64,000 nucleotides of DNA from Gemmatimonadota bacterium (GCA_028287285.1 JAQBPY010000299.1:1-64000); one strand, 5' to 3'; numbered from the stretch's first letter, positions 53,631 through 63,426 are shown. The notes: generated from the sequence alone by a model not told the origin. Numbers and translations are program-made.

Positions 53631-54373
53631 CGCGTGCAGCGGTTCGCGCGGTGGTCGGTGTTGCGCTCTTCGCTGGAATTGCAGCGGCACAGAGCGCACC
53701 TTCCGTGGCGGACCGTCGCATCGCGCTTCCCTTCAGGGTCGGTGAAGAGCTGGTCTACAAGGTAAAGTTCGGCAGGATTCCGGCGGGAACGGCGCACATG
53801 AAGGTTGTCGGCGTCGAAGATATTCGCGGCCATCCGTCGTTTCATGTAGTGTTCACGGTGGACGGCGGCGTGAAGTGGGTGATGGAGGTACATGACCGCT
53901 GGGATTCGTGGATCGACACGGTGACGCTTGCATCGCGGCGTCATGTGCAAGACATTCACGACGGTCGGTATCAGCGTCATACCCGCTACGAGATTTTTCC
54001 GGAAGAGAAGCAGTATCAGAAAAACGACGAGGCGGTGCAGCCGAGTGTGGCGCTGCCGCTGGATGAAGGGTCGTTCATCTATTTCATGAGAACCGCTCGC
54101 GTTCCAGTCGGGCAGGCGCGAGAGTTTCACCAGTATTTCATGCCTGATCGGAACCCGGTTGTCATCCGGGCACTCCGGCGCGACACGGTCGAGGTGCCGT
54201 CCGGGCGGTACCCGGCCGTCGTCGTGCGTCCCACGATTCGCACCAAGGGGCTCTTCGCGGAGGATGGCGAGGCCCAGATCTGGTTCAGCGACGATGCGAA
54301 GAGCTACGTCGTACAGATGCAGACGAAATTCGCGGGGTTCTCGCTCTCGCTGCAGCTGGCCGAAGTCCACTAG
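53627..54373 (+). CDS. DUF3108 family exported protein
   Basis: A 248-residue protein with signal peptide, starting at GTG 53627, coupled to the DUF411 gene. The DUF3108 pattern is seen in RIALPFRVGEELVYKVKFGRIPAGTAHM and the central YEIFPEEKQYQ. Repeated beta strands with conserved Tyr, Asp and Gly fit a periplasmic beta-barrel-like fold. The function of the family is unknown. Confidence 0.85.
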   Translation: MTRAAVRAVVGVALFAGIAAAQSAPSVADRRIALPFRVGEELVYKVKFGRIPAGTAHMKVVGVEDIRGHPSFHVVFTVDGGVKWVMEVHDRWDSWIDTVTLASRRHVQDIHDGRYQRHTRYEIFPEEKQYQKNDEAVQPSVALPLDEGSFIYFMRTARVPVGQAREFHQYFMPDRNPVVIRALRRDTVEVPSGRYPAVVVRPTIRTKGLFAEDGEAQIWFSDDAKSYVVQMQTKFAGFSLSLQLAEVH

Positions 54374-54393
54374 CGGGCGCGGTACGTGCATTC

Positions 54394-55077
54394 GTGCACG
54401 TCATGCCGCCCCGAATATTACGACCCCATCTTGCGTCGAATGGTGACGCGCTTTCGCGCCGGCATCATCTGGCGCTCGCGGCCGTGGCGGGTAGCGGCGT
54501 GGCGCTGTTGGCCGCGCTGGTTGCAGAGCTCGACGCCGATGAGCACTGGCCCATGGATCATCGGATCCGAGCGGCACTGGCAACACACAAGGCGCCGCTC
54601 TTTCGGGCGTCACTCAAGACGGCCGGTCTTGCGGGGTCAATTGGGGTGTATGCTCCGGCGACGCTGATTGCCATGTGGGTCGTTGCGCATCGTCGCCGAA
54701 CGACGCGGCATGCGTGGCCAATTGCCGGATCCGTGGTCGGAGCCGCAGCCGCCAGCCTTCTCCTCAAACAGCTCGTGAGACGTCCGCGGCCGCGCGCACT
54801 CCCGGGTCCGGAGAACGAGAAACCGAGCTTTCCAAGCGGACATGCCACGCGTGCCAGCGCGGCGGCACTCGCCATCGCATACGTGCTCGTTCGGGAACGC
54901 ATGGCCGCGCGCGGCGTTGCCCTGCCGCTCGCCCTGGGCATCGCGGCAGCGGCCGGTGTGAGCCGGGCGTATGCCGACGCGCACTGGACCACCGACGTGA
55001 TTGGCGGTTGGGCACTTGGTGGTGCTGCCGCGGCCACGTCAGCGCTGGTGTACGAGCGTGGGCGAGCCAATGACTGA
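54394..55077 (+). CDS. PAP2-type phosphatase 1
   Basis: A 227-residue membrane protein with five to six helices and the complete phosphatidic-acid-phosphatase signature: KQLVRRPRP near residue 129, PSFPSGHATR near 148, and SRAYADAHWTTDVIGGW near 191 with the catalytic histidine. It probably hydrolyses lipid phosphates such as undecaprenyl diphosphate. GTG 54394 or ATG 54403 may be the start. It overlaps the second copy by eight bases. Confidence 0.88.
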   Translation: MHVMPPRILRPHLASNGDALSRRHHLALAAVAGSGVALLAALVAELDADEHWPMDHRIRAALATHKAPLFRASLKTAGLAGSIGVYAPATLIAMWVVAHRRRTTRHAWPIAGSVVGAAAASLLLKQLVRRPRPRALPGPENEKPSFPSGHATRASAAALAIAYVLVRERMAARGVALPLALGIAAAAGVSRAYADAHWTTDVIGGWALGGAAAATSALVYERGRAND

Positions 55078-55717
55078 TGTCGCGCCGCATGGCGAAGGGC
55101 GCGGCAATCACAGTGCCGGGGCATTGGCGGTGCTCATCGCCACGAGCACACTGCTGGCATTCGTCGCAGAGAAAGTGCGCCGCGGTGAAACGAAGGCGTT
55201 TGATCAGTCTGCGCGCGAAGCAATGCAGCGGCAACGGACCGCCGCACTGGACGCCACCGCGCGGCCCATCACGGTGCTCAGTCTTCCCGTTGTGGTCGTG
55301 GGCGCGACGGCGACGCTTGTCTGGTGGTTGCAGCGCAACGAGCGCACGAATGCGGCACGCACCGTTGCTGGGGTGCCCATCGTTGCGGCCATTGTCGGGC
55401 AGGGCTTCACGATGTTCTTTCCGCAGCAAACGCCGCCGGATGCAACGAGCAGCGGGGCCGCACATGAAGCGAGCTTTCCGAGCGGGCACACCACGGGTGT
55501 TACGGCCGAAGCACTCTCGATTGCGTTCGTGCTGCAACGTGAGCGGCTCGCATCACCGGCCGTTATTGCGGCGCTGCTCGCCTGGCCGGTCGTTGTTGGA
55601 GTGAGCCGCATCTATCGCGACCGCCACTGGACGAGCGACATACTCGCCGGCTGGATGGCCGGCACGGCCGTGGCGGCAGGCGCCGCACTATTCCACGAAC
55701 GCGGCGCCTATGGTTGA
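55070..55717 (+). CDS. PAP2-type phosphatase 2, degenerate first motif
   Basis: A 215-residue paralogue of the preceding gene, coupled by an eight-base overlap. Motifs 2 and 3 are intact (SFPSGHTTGV and SRIYRDRHWTSDILAGW), but motif 1, normally Kx6RP, reads GFTMFFPQQTPPD, without lysine or arginine. It may have lost activity or use another substrate. The last ten bases overlap argH on the opposite strand. Confidence 0.85.
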   Translation: MTDVAPHGEGRGNHSAGALAVLIATSTLLAFVAEKVRRGETKAFDQSAREAMQRQRTAALDATARPITVLSLPVVVVGATATLVWWLQRNERTNAARTVAGVPIVAAIVGQGFTMFFPQQTPPDATSSGAAHEASFPSGHTTGVTAEALSIAFVLQRERLASPAVIAALLAWPVVVGVSRIYRDRHWTSDILAGWMAGTAVAAGAALFHERGAYG

Positions 55718-57147
55718 GCGACAACATTGTTCGATGACCGCGGCGCCGGTGGCGGCAGCAGTGCCATTCGTGCCGCCTCCAGTTGCGCGCGCACCGCCGC
55801 CGGCCCGGTGCCCCCTTCGACCTCGCGATGCGCTACGGAATTTGCCGCACTCAGGGCATCCATCACGCCGGCCGTGAACAGCGGGTGGGCTGACGAGAAC
55901 GACGACATGGGCAGCCGCTGCATCTCCACACCCGCCGTCTCGCTTTCGCGAACCAGCTTTCCCACGGCGGAATGTGCCTCACGAAACGTTGCGCCCTTGC
56001 GCACGAGATAGTCGGCCAGGTCGGTCGCCATCATCGTTGACGACACCGCCGCCGACATCCGCTCGCGCCGGAACGTGCATTCCGCCAACGCGCCGGACAC
56101 TGCGGGCAACACCAGCAACAATGTGTCGGTGGCATCAAAGAGCGGACGCTTGTCGTCCTGCAGGTCCTTGTTGTAGCTCGTGGGCAGGCCCTTGAGCGTG
56201 GCGAGGAGCGAGACAAGTGAGCCGAGCATCCGCGCCGCGGATCCGCGTGCCAATTCCAGCGCATCGGGATTCCGCTTTTGAGGCATCATGCTCGATCCGC
56301 TGGTGTAGCCTTCGCCGAACTGTACAAAGCCGAACTCGCTGGACCCATAGATGATGAGATCTTCGGCGAGACGCGACAGGTGCGTCCCGATCATCGTTGC
56401 CGAAAAAAGTACCTCGGCGACGAAGTCGCGATCGCTTACCGCATCGATGGAATTGGGCGATACCGCATCGAACCCCAACGTCCCCTGCAGCAGGACGCGC
56501 GAGACAGGATATGCGCAGCCCGCAACAGCACCCGAGCCCAGCGGCAATACGGCTGCGGACTTGAGCGCCGCCTTGAGACGTGCACGATCCCGCTCGAGGG
56601 GCCAGAAGTGCGAGAGCATCCAGTGTGCGCCGCTCACGGGAATCGCACGCTGCATGTGGGTGTACGCCGGCATCAACGCATCCTCGAGCGTTGCCGCCTG
56701 ATCGAGCATCGCCTGCTGAAGCATGCGCACGGCCGCATCGAGCCGCGTGCAGACCTCCATCGTCCACAGGCGCGTGGCCGTCGCGACCTGGTCGTTGCGA
56801 CTGCGTCCGGTGTGCAGCTTGGAGGCGACGTCGCCCGCTTCTTCATGAAGCAGCCGGTCGATCAGGGTATGCACATCCTCGTCGGAGTCCAGGATGGGCT
56901 CACCGGCCTCGATGCGCACTGCAACAGCAGCGAGCCCGCGCTCGATTGCCTGACTTTCGTCGAGCGTGAGGACTCCTGCATTCCACAGCGCCACGGCCCA
57001 TGCCTTCGACAGGCGGACGTCGTGCGGCCAGAGGCGAAAATCAACGCCGATGGAATTGTTCAGCGCATCAAACGCCGCTGTGGGGCCGGCGCCGAAGCGT
57101 CCGCCCCACAGCTTGTGCGACTTCTTTTCCGGGGCGGGGTCAGACAA
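55708..57147 (-). CDS. argH: Argininosuccinate lyase
   Basis: Cleaves argininosuccinate to arginine and fumarate. The 479-residue protein begins [19 protein letters not shown] and has the signature [13 protein letters not shown] with the catalytic serine near residue 290. [16 protein letters not shown] and [13 protein letters not shown] complete the active site. Its start overlaps the argG stop by eight bases, so the two are coupled. Confidence 0.97.
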   Translation of the reverse strand: MSDPAPEKKSHKLWGGRFGAGPTAAFDALNNSIGVDFRLWPHDVRLSKAWAVALWNAGVLTLDESQAIERGLAAVAVRIEAGEPILDSDEDVHTLIDRLLHEEAGDVASKLHTGRSRNDQVATATRLWTMEVCTRLDAAVRMLQQAMLDQAATLEDALMPAYTHMQRAIPVSGAHWMLSHFWPLERDRARLKAALKSAAVLPLGSGAVAGCAYPVSRVLLQGTLGFDAVSPNSIDAVSDRDFVAEVLFSATMIGTHLSRLAEDLIIYGSSEFGFVQFGEGYTSGSSMMPQKRNPDALELARGSAARMLGSLVSLLATLKGLPTSYNKDLQDDKRPLFDATDTLLLVLPAVSGALAECTFRRERMSAAVSSTMMATDLADYLVRKGATFREAHSAVGKLVRESETAGVEMQRLPMSSFSSAHPLFTAGVMDALSAANSVAHREVEGGTGPAAVRAQLEAARMALLPPPAPRSSNNVVAQP

Positions 57148-58396
57148 CGGTCAGCTCTTCCACCGGTGTGGCGGCAATCAGTTCGCGGGCGGCCGCAAGC
57201 TCCTGATCCTTGATCGCCCGGACGCGGTTCGGAAGCGCGAACAACCGGATGAAGCCGGCTGCATCGCTCTGTTGGTAGACGTCGTCTTCGCCGAACGTGA
57301 CGAAGCGCTCGTCGTACAGCGCGTGCTCGCTCTCGCGTCCCACCACCTGCATGCCACCCTTGTAGAGACGCAGCGTGACGGTGCCCGTGATGCGCTCCTG
57401 CGTGACGGTGACGAATGCGTCGTAGGCTTCGCGCTCCGTGGTCCACCAGCGGCCCTCGTACACGAGGTCCGCATACCGCGGCGCGATCATGTCCTTGGCC
57501 GAGAGTGTTTTGCGGTCCAGGATGAGCTGCTCGAGCTCCGAGTGTGCGGAATAGATCAACGTGCCGCCCGGCGTCTCGTACACGCCGCGCGATTTCATGC
57601 CCACCATGCGGTCTTCCACGAGGTCGATGCGGCCCACGCCGTGACGCGCACCGATCGCATTGAGCGCCGATACGAGTGCAAAGGGACCGAGCGCCTCACC
57701 GTTCACGGACACGGGCGTGCCCTTCTCGAACCCGATGACGACGTCTTCCGGTGCGTCGGGCGCGGCCTGCGGATCCACGGTCAACATGAACATGTCGGCC
57801 CTGGGCGCGGAGTTCGGATCCTCGAGGTTGCCGCCTTCGTGGGAAAGATGCCAGAGATTGGCATCTCTCGAGTAGATCTTTTCTTTCGTCGCCGCGATGG
57901 GAATGCCCTTGGCCGTGGCGTAGTCGATGGCGTCTTCACGGCTGCGGATGTCCCACTCGCGCCAGGGGGCGATGACCGGGAGGTGCGGCGCCAGCGTGGC
58001 GAAGGTCATCTCGAAGCGAACCTGATCGTTGCCCTTGCCGGTGCAGCCGTGCGCAAGCGCGTCCGCACCGATGCGGAGTGCGACTTCGACCTGTCGCTTG
58101 GCGATGAGGGGCCGGGCCATGGCGGTGCCCAGCAGGTATTTGCGATTGTAGATGGCGCCGGCGCGGACGGTGGGGAAAATGAAGTCGCGCACGAACTCCT
58201 CGCGCAGATCTTCGACGTAGCACTCCTCGGCACCTGAGGCGAGGGCTTTTTCGCGGACGCCCTTGAGCTCGTCGTTGCCTTGGCCGATGTCGGCGGCGAC
58301 GCAGATGACGCGGGCGTTGTAGTGTTCACGCAGCCAGGGCACGATGATGGAGGTGTCGAGGCCACCGGAGTAGGCGAGGACGATAGTCTTGGTCAT
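57140..58396 (-). CDS. argG: Argininosuccinate synthase
   Basis: Joins citrulline and aspartate using ATP. The 418-residue enzyme has the pyrophosphatase P-loop [16 protein letters not shown] at the N-terminus and [13 protein letters not shown] near residue 117. It lies downstream of argR with 103 bases between, which contain its own promoter and ArgR-like sites. Confidence 0.97.
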   Translation of the reverse strand: MTKTIVLAYSGGLDTSIIVPWLREHYNARVICVAADIGQGNDELKGVREKALASGAEECYVEDLREEFVRDFIFPTVRAGAIYNRKYLLGTAMARPLIAKRQVEVALRIGADALAHGCTGKGNDQVRFEMTFATLAPHLPVIAPWREWDIRSREDAIDYATAKGIPIAATKEKIYSRDANLWHLSHEGGNLEDPNSAPRADMFMLTVDPQAAPDAPEDVVIGFEKGTPVSVNGEALGPFALVSALNAIGARHGVGRIDLVEDRMVGMKSRGVYETPGGTLIYSAHSELEQLILDRKTLSAKDMIAPRYADLVYEGRWWTTEREAYDAFVTVTQERITGTVTLRLYKGGMQVVGRESEHALYDERFVTFGEDDVYQQSDAAGFIRLFALPNRVRAIKDQELAAARELIAATPVEELTVV

Positions 58397-58412
58397 GGTG
58401 CTGGCTGCTCCG

Positions 58413-58467
58413 TGTAATGAATATGCAGAACTTATGCATATTTACACACTTTCCTTGCCGCAGTCAA
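58413..58467 (-). promoter_or_regulatory. argG promoter and ArgR-like operator
   Basis: On the minus strand TTGACT (58467-58462) and TAAATA (58444-58439) are 17 bases apart. Two TGCAT half-sites, 11 bases apart, overlap and follow the -10 element within an imperfect dyad (58413-58446), as expected for repression by ArgR. Confidence 0.6.
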
Positions 58468-58499
58468 GCCTTCGTACTGCGGGGATGGAGTGCCGGGAC

Positions 58500-58961
58500 T
58501 CAATCTCGCTCGGCGAGGGCGAGCAGCCTGGCGGTCAGCGCGATACGCGCCTCCGCGGATCGTGTCACGATGAGAATGGTATCGTCTCCGGCAATCGTCC
58601 CGAGGACCTCGGCAAATTCCTCCTGATCGATAGCCTCGGCGATGGGCTGCGCACCGCTCCGCATGGTGTGCAGCACGATGAGCTCGCCCACGCCGTCGAT
58701 GCGGGCAAAGAGCTGCGGCAGGAGATTGCTGAGGAGGGGCTTGTCCCCATCGTCGCCGAGCGACTCGGGGGAGACGTACCGCGCCCCGTCTTCCGTTGAT
58801 ACCCGGGCCAGCCCCAGATCGTGGATGTCGCGCGAGAGGGTGGCCTGGGTGACTTCCATGCCGCGTGTGGACAGCAGCTGCCGGAGGTCTTCCTGGCTGG
58901 CGACCACATGCGCGGCAACGAGATCGAGAATGGCTGCCTGGCGCGCTCGCTTCTTGGTCAT
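58500..58961 (-). CDS. argR: Arginine repressor
   Basis: A 153-residue regulator. The N-terminal winged helix has QEDLRQLLSTRGMEVTQATLSRDIHDLGL, and the C-terminal oligomerisation and arginine-binding domain contains the GDDTILIV segment. ATG 58961 is selected; the longer frame is not protein-like. It presumably controls argG and the divergent argC operon through the ARG-box-like palindromes. Confidence 0.95.
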   Translation of the reverse strand: MTKKRARQAAILDLVAAHVVASQEDLRQLLSTRGMEVTQATLSRDIHDLGLARVSTEDGARYVSPESLGDDGDKPLLSNLLPQLFARIDGVGELIVLHTMRSGAQPIAEAIDQEEFAEVLGTIAGDDTILIVTRSAEARIALTARLLALAERD

Positions 58962-59076
58962 CGGGTCTCCGGTGGGTCGCAAAGTGTAGCACGGCACCTG
59001 CCATTTCGCACGCGAGCTGTCCTGTACTCCGTACGCCGTGTGGCAACGTGCCGGGTCCATCCGGTATTCGCCTTAC

Positions 59077-59108
59077 CGACCTATCGACCTATCGACCTAT
59101 CGACCTAT
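59077..59108. repeat. Tandem repeat, four perfect copies of an 8-base unit
   Basis: CGACCTAT repeated four times without change in the 480-base argR-argC interval. A candidate length-variable tract. Confidence 0.85.
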
Positions 59109-59131
59109 CCGGCCGACCTCGTACCCGTCCT

Positions 59132-59246
59132 GTCATCCCGCATGAGCGAAGCAAATGTCGGGAGATAGCATGTCGGCTTTTTGGCCCGAGCCCCGGGCGT
59201 AAGAAACGGTACAGTAGCTCCCGACACGCTGCGCGTGCGGGATGAC
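59132..59246. repeat. Inverted-repeat element, family 2
   Basis: The left arm 59132-59166 starts GTCATCCCGCATGAGCGAAG and ends TGTCGGGAGAT; the right arm 59216-59246 is its inverted counterpart, with small gaps. About 50 bases lie between. Same family as the block at 21678-21872. The rest of this interval, 59247-59408, holds no recognisable gene. Confidence 0.75.
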
Positions 59247-59408
59247 AAGTCCGGGGCGTACGGATGACAGGTTCAGGTGCGCGGGAGGACAGGTTGGGGA
59301 CTAGCGCGAGATGACAGCCGAGCACACCAACCACGATGAGAGGAAGGGACGCTCAACTACCAACGACATACCAGAGGCACATTGGATGATACCGGCAGAG
59401 AGCGACCA

Positions 59409-59439
59409 TTGACGTAAAGATAATGCATGATTATGCATT
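59409..59439 (+). promoter_or_regulatory. argC promoter with embedded ARG box
   Basis: TTGACG (59409-59414), 17 bases, then TATGCA (59432-59437). The 18-base box AATGCATGATTATGCATT (59422-59439) overlaps the -10 element and matches the ArgR consensus form TGCAT-N4-ATGCA. The predicted start falls on GTG 59444. Confidence 0.7.
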
Positions 59440-59443
59440 ATGC

Positions 59444-60430
59444 GTGAATAGAATACCCGTGGGAATCCTTGGCGCCAGTGGGTACGCCGGCCGCGAGCTC
59501 TGCATGCTCCTCGCCGACCACCCCAGTTTCGCGGTCGCATTCGCGACGGCGAACGAACAGCGCGGGCAAACGGTTCGCGTTGGCCGGCATACCATGACGT
59601 TCATCGCGACCGACGATGCGCCGCTCCACCAAGCCCAGGTCGTCTTCAGCGCGTTGCCGCACGGGACGTCCCTGCCGTGGGTGACCAGGGCGCGGGAGGC
59701 CGGCGCGCGTGTGGTCGACCTGTCAAATGACCTGCGGCCCGGCAACGGCAATAGCAACGGCCACGAGACGACGAATGCGCCGTATGGCATGCCGGAGCTT
59801 GGCGCACGCACGCGAGCGGCCATTGCGGCGGCGGGCATCGTCGCCAACCCGGGCTGTTATCCCACGTCCATACTGCTGGCGCTCACGCCGCTGGCCAACG
59901 CAGGCCTCATCGCACCGGGCGCCACCATCGTGGCCAATTCGGCCAGCGGCGTGAGCGGCGCAGGCAACGCACCAAAGCGCGAGCTATTGTTCGCCGAAGT
60001 GGCGGAGGATTTCCGCGCATATGGTGTCGCCAACACGCATCGTCACCTGAAGGAGATGTCGGCGACGCTGAAGACACTGCACGTCGATGCCGACCTGGTG
60101 TTCACGCCGCACCTGCTGCCGGTGGTACGAGGCATTCTGTCCACGATCACGGTTCCGCTGACGTCGGCGTTGAGTGACGCACTCGCGCCTTACCGCAACG
60201 CATACGCGGACGAACCGTTCATCGAGGTCACGAGCGACGAGCCCAGGCTCGTGGACGTGCAGCGTCGCAACGTCGTCCGCATGACCGCGACGATGATCGG
60301 CGGCACGCGGACGCCGACGCTGCTCGTACGCAGTGCGATCGACAACCTCACCAAGGGGGCCGCCGGCCAGGCAATCCAGAACGCGAACATCATGTTCGGC
60401 CTGGCCGAGACGGCAGGGCTGCCGAGATGA
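59444..60430 (+). CDS. argC: N-acetyl-gamma-glutamyl-phosphate reductase
   Basis: NADPH enzyme of the third arginine step, about 328 residues. The nucleotide-binding VGILGASGYAGRELC is at the N-terminus and the catalytic cysteine in NPGCYPTSILL near residue 143. GTG 59444 yields MNRIPVGILG; ATG 59423 lies within the promoter. There is no Shine-Dalgarno sequence, consistent with a leaderless mRNA. Its stop overlaps argB as ATGA. Confidence 0.93.
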   Translation: MNRIPVGILGASGYAGRELCMLLADHPSFAVAFATANEQRGQTVRVGRHTMTFIATDDAPLHQAQVVFSALPHGTSLPWVTRAREAGARVVDLSNDLRPGNGNSNGHETTNAPYGMPELGARTRAAIAAAGIVANPGCYPTSILLALTPLANAGLIAPGATIVANSASGVSGAGNAPKRELLFAEVAEDFRAYGVANTHRHLKEMSATLKTLHVDADLVFTPHLLPVVRGILSTITVPLTSALSDALAPYRNAYADEPFIEVTSDEPRLVDVQRRNVVRMTATMIGGTRTPTLLVRSAIDNLTKGAAGQAIQNANIMFGLAETAGLPR

Positions 60431-61194
60431 TGCGGGTGATCAAGGTGGGCGGGCGTCCGCAAATGGATGCCGCGTTGCCGGCCGCCCTGTGCGCCGCGCA
60501 TCGCGTGCAGCCAGGCTCACTCGTGGTCGTCCATGGCGGCGGCGACGAAGTATCCACATTACAACGGCTTTACGGCACCACGTCGGAGTTCAAGGGCGGC
60601 CGCCGAGTGACGAGTGACATTGACCTCGAGATCATTCGGATGGCATTGTCAGGCTCTGCTAACAAGCGTCTTGTCAGCAGCCTCGTCAACGGTGGCGCAC
60701 CCGCCATCGGGCTGTCCGGAGAAGACGCCGCATTGCTCACCGCCACTCCCTTTGGCGAAGGCACGCTTGGCTTCGTCGGAGTGCCCAGCGAGGTGAATGT
60801 CGGTCTGTTGCACCATCTGATGACAGGCGGATACCTGCCGGTGCTGTCGCCGGTGAGCAGAAGCACCGACGCGCGGCTCGGGGCAACGCTCAACGTGAAC
60901 GGCGACGATGCAGCGGCCGCCATTGCCGTGGCGCTCGCGGCAGATGAGTTGCTCCTGGTGTCCGACGTGGAAGGGGTGCTGGTGGATGGGCGTACGCTCA
61001 CCGCGCTCGCGTCCGACGACGCGCAGCGCCTGATCGATGACGGCATCGCGAAGGGCGGCATGGGTGCAAAGCTGCAGGCGGCCATGCACGCGCTGGACGG
61101 CGGCGTGCGGCGAGTCCGGATTTCTGATATTGCCGCGATCGGTGATCTCGATCGCGGAACAGTGTTGACCCGAGTCGGGAGTACATGCGCATGA
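60427..61194 (+). CDS. argB: Acetylglutamate kinase
   Basis: Phosphorylates N-acetylglutamate. The 255-residue amino-acid kinase begins MMRVIKVGG, has VVVHGGGDEV with the ATP phosphate loop near residue 34, the substrate-binding GGRRVTSD near 77, and NVNGDDAAAAIAVALAADELLLVSDVEGV near 158. The C-terminal GGMGAKLQAA contributes the catalytic lysine. Short N-terminus, so it is probably not the arginine-inhibited hexameric form. Confidence 0.94.
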   Translation: MMRVIKVGGRPQMDAALPAALCAAHRVQPGSLVVVHGGGDEVSTLQRLYGTTSEFKGGRRVTSDIDLEIIRMALSGSANKRLVSSLVNGGAPAIGLSGEDAALLTATPFGEGTLGFVGVPSEVNVGLLHHLMTGGYLPVLSPVSRSTDARLGATLNVNGDDAAAAIAVALAADELLLVSDVEGVLVDGRTLTALASDDAQRLIDDGIAKGGMGAKLQAAMHALDGGVRRVRISDIAAIGDLDRGTVLTRVGSTCA

Positions 61195-62399
61195 CCGCAC
61201 CAACCGTGAAGCCGATGACCGAGCCCTCCGCCCCCACGGCCAACCCCATGGCCAGCGCCATCCTTGGCACATACAAACGCGCCCCAGTGGAGTTCGTCCG
61301 TGGCAGCGGCGTGCACCTGTATGATGCGGAAGGCAAGGCGTACCTCGACTTCGTTGCCGGCATCGCCGTGAATGCCCTTGGCTACGACGACGCGGGTCTC
61401 AAGGCGGCGATGCATGCGGCCGTGGACGGGTTGATTCATACGTCGAACCTGTACAGCACCTCGCCGGGTGAGCAGCTCGCCGCGGCGCTCGTGTCGAAGT
61501 CGTTTGCCGACAAGGTGTTCTTCTGCAACTCCGGCGCAGAGGCCAACGAAGGTGCGTTCAAGTTCGCACGCCGCTGGGCACGCACCCTGGGCGACGCGAA
61601 GCACGAGATCATCGCGCTGCGTGGTGCATTCCATGGACGTCTGTTCGGTACGCTCGCCGCAACCGATCGTCCGGCGTACCGCCTGCCGTTCCGTCCCCTC
61701 GTGCCCGGCGTCTCCATCTTCGAGCGTGATCTCGCCGAATTGGATGCGGCGCTCAGCGAGGATACGGTGGCGGCGTTGATCGTGGAGCCGGTGCAGGGTG
61801 AGGGCGGCGTGCGCGTGCTCGACCACGGATTCCTTCGCGAGCTGCGTGCGCTCACGACGTCGCGCAACATCGCGCTCATTCTCGACGAGATTCAGTGCGG
61901 CTTTGGGCGTACGGGAACGCTGTTCGCGTACGAGCAGGCCGGCATCGTGCCCGACATGGTCACGCTCGCCAAGCCCATTGCCGGTGGCTTGCCCATGGGT
62001 GCCATTCTCATGACCGAGGAGATCGCGTCGGCCATCGCGTATGGCGATCATGGAACGACCTTTGGCGGCGGGCCGTTCGTCGCGTCCGTTGCGTTGCACG
62101 TGGTGGAACGGCTGTCGGACCCTGCGATGCTCGCGCACGTTCGCGAGACCGGTGCGTGGTTCGGCAGGCAGTTGCACGAGATCGCGCAGCGCACGGGGCG
62201 CATTCGCCAGGTGCGAGGGACGGGCTTCATCTGGGGCATCGACGTGATGGGTACGGCGGCGCACGTGGTGTCCGAAGCGTTGACGCGTGGGCTGCTCGTC
62301 TGCTCGGCGGGTGATTACACGGTGCGCATGCTGCCACCACTGGTTGCAACGCGGGAAGAGCTGGCACGCGGCCTCGCCATTCTCGAGGAAATTCTCTGA
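61185..62399 (+). CDS. argD: Acetylornithine aminotransferase
   Basis: A class III PLP transaminase of 404 residues. FCNSGAEANEGAFKFAR and ALILDEIQCGFGRTG are in the cofactor pocket, and the PLP lysine is in TLAKPIAGGLPMGA near residue 262. The starts MRMTAP at 61185 and 61191 both overlap argB. It may also serve in lysine synthesis, as in other bacteria. Confidence 0.95.
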   Translation: MRMTAPTVKPMTEPSAPTANPMASAILGTYKRAPVEFVRGSGVHLYDAEGKAYLDFVAGIAVNALGYDDAGLKAAMHAAVDGLIHTSNLYSTSPGEQLAAALVSKSFADKVFFCNSGAEANEGAFKFARRWARTLGDAKHEIIALRGAFHGRLFGTLAATDRPAYRLPFRPLVPGVSIFERDLAELDAALSEDTVAALIVEPVQGEGGVRVLDHGFLRELRALTTSRNIALILDEIQCGFGRTGTLFAYEQAGIVPDMVTLAKPIAGGLPMGAILMTEEIASAIAYGDHGTTFGGGPFVASVALHVVERLSDPAMLAHVRETGAWFGRQLHEIAQRTGRIRQVRGTGFIWGIDVMGTAAHVVSEALTRGLLVCSAGDYTVRMLPPLVATREELARGLAILEEIL

Positions 62400-62893
62400 T
62401 GGCGCCAGACCTGTTCGTGCGACGGGCACGGGCGGCGGATGCCGGCGCGATTTCCGTGTTGAACAACACCTTTGCCGACGACGGGCAGATGCTGCGGCGG
62501 TCGCCCGAGGTGATCTCGCTGGCGATCGATGATTATGTCGTGGTGCAGAACGCCGCCGGTGTATTGCTGGCGTGCGGAGCCCTCAAGGAGTATTCGCCCA
62601 GCGTGGCGGAGGTTGCCGCGATTGCCGTGTCGAAGGATGCGCACGGCCGTGGCCTGGGACGCGCGATCGTCACGGCCGTGGAGGAGCTGGCGGTGAAACG
62701 CGGTATCCATGATGTGTTCGCGTTGACGCTGCAGCCGGCGTTCTTTTCCGCGATTGGCTACCAGCGTGTGGACCGCGCGCGGTACCCCGAGAAGATTCGC
62801 CGCGACTGTCTCGGGTGCGCGCGGCGGTTTGCCTGCAACGAGATCTGTTTTTCCAGGAAGCTGATGGCGCGGGAGTCCATTCTCGCCGCGTAG
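62399..62893 (+). CDS. argA: N-acetylglutamate synthase, short GNAT type
   Basis: A 164-residue GNAT acetyltransferase placed as the last gene of the arg operon, with a one-base overlap of argD (TGATG). The acetyl-CoA binding motif is AVSKDAHGRGLGRAIV near residue 80; the C-terminus has cysteines (CLGCARRFACNEICF) usual for short NAGS forms. It probably starts the acetyl cycle. argJ, argE and argF are not in the window. Confidence 0.85.
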   Translation: MAPDLFVRRARAADAGAISVLNNTFADDGQMLRRSPEVISLAIDDYVVVQNAAGVLLACGALKEYSPSVAEVAAIAVSKDAHGRGLGRAIVTAVEELAVKRGIHDVFALTLQPAFFSAIGYQRVDRARYPEKIRRDCLGCARRFACNEICFSRKLMARESILAA

Positions 62894-63024
62894 CGGTGCT
62901 CCTTGGGGCTGTCGAGTTCCATCCCATGTGAAAGCAGGCAAGGGTTTACCCTTGTTTTCGGTATTTGTTCGCTATATTGTGTGTGGGGGGTGGGGCGCGT
63001 TTCTTCTTTAATGAAGGACTTCCG

Positions 63025-63426
63025 ATGGCTGACAGTCTCGTTGGACTCGCCACAGTACCTAGTTGGAGCAGTGGCCTTCTTGGCCGGCACCATCGTCCCG
63101 GATGGAAACCCCTTCGTGTCCGGGAGTCGGTGCCGCGGTATGAAAACGGCGGGGACGTACGATTCTCGCAGGGGTCGATGTCGGTTGGCGGAGAGGCGTG
63201 GTGGTCCGTCACGCTCTCCGTGCCCGAGGGGCCCGAGGTGATGGCGGAAGACATCGTTTTTCTGCAGCTCGAGCGTCATGGGGCACTCCCGGCCGGCTAC
63301 CGGGGTGAGACGGAGGTGCATGTCTCCCTTCCGCGGGCCGAAGTCGACGGGGTGGTGGCGTTGCTGGCCGGGGTCGTCGATCAGGCGCATCAGAGCGGAG
63401 TGCTGCCCTTGCGCCGCGCGTCCTGA
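63025..63426 (+). CDS. Protein of unknown function
   Basis: A 133-residue soluble protein without signal peptide or membrane helix. AAGGA precedes ATG 63025 by nine bases; TATATT upstream near 62973 may be a -10 element. The composition is Gly/Val/Glu-rich with probable beta strands in the middle. No known motif is seen. Confidence 0.6.
   Translation: MADSLVGLATVPSWSSGLLGRHHRPGWKPLRVRESVPRYENGGDVRFSQGSMSVGGEAWWSVTLSVPEGPEVMAEDIVFLQLERHGALPAGYRGETEVHVSLPRAEVDGVVALLAGVVDQAHQSGVLPLRRAS

Noticed and set aside
59077-59108. Possible CRISPR array
   Set aside because: The repeats are 8 bases, directly adjacent, without spacers, and no cas genes are present.
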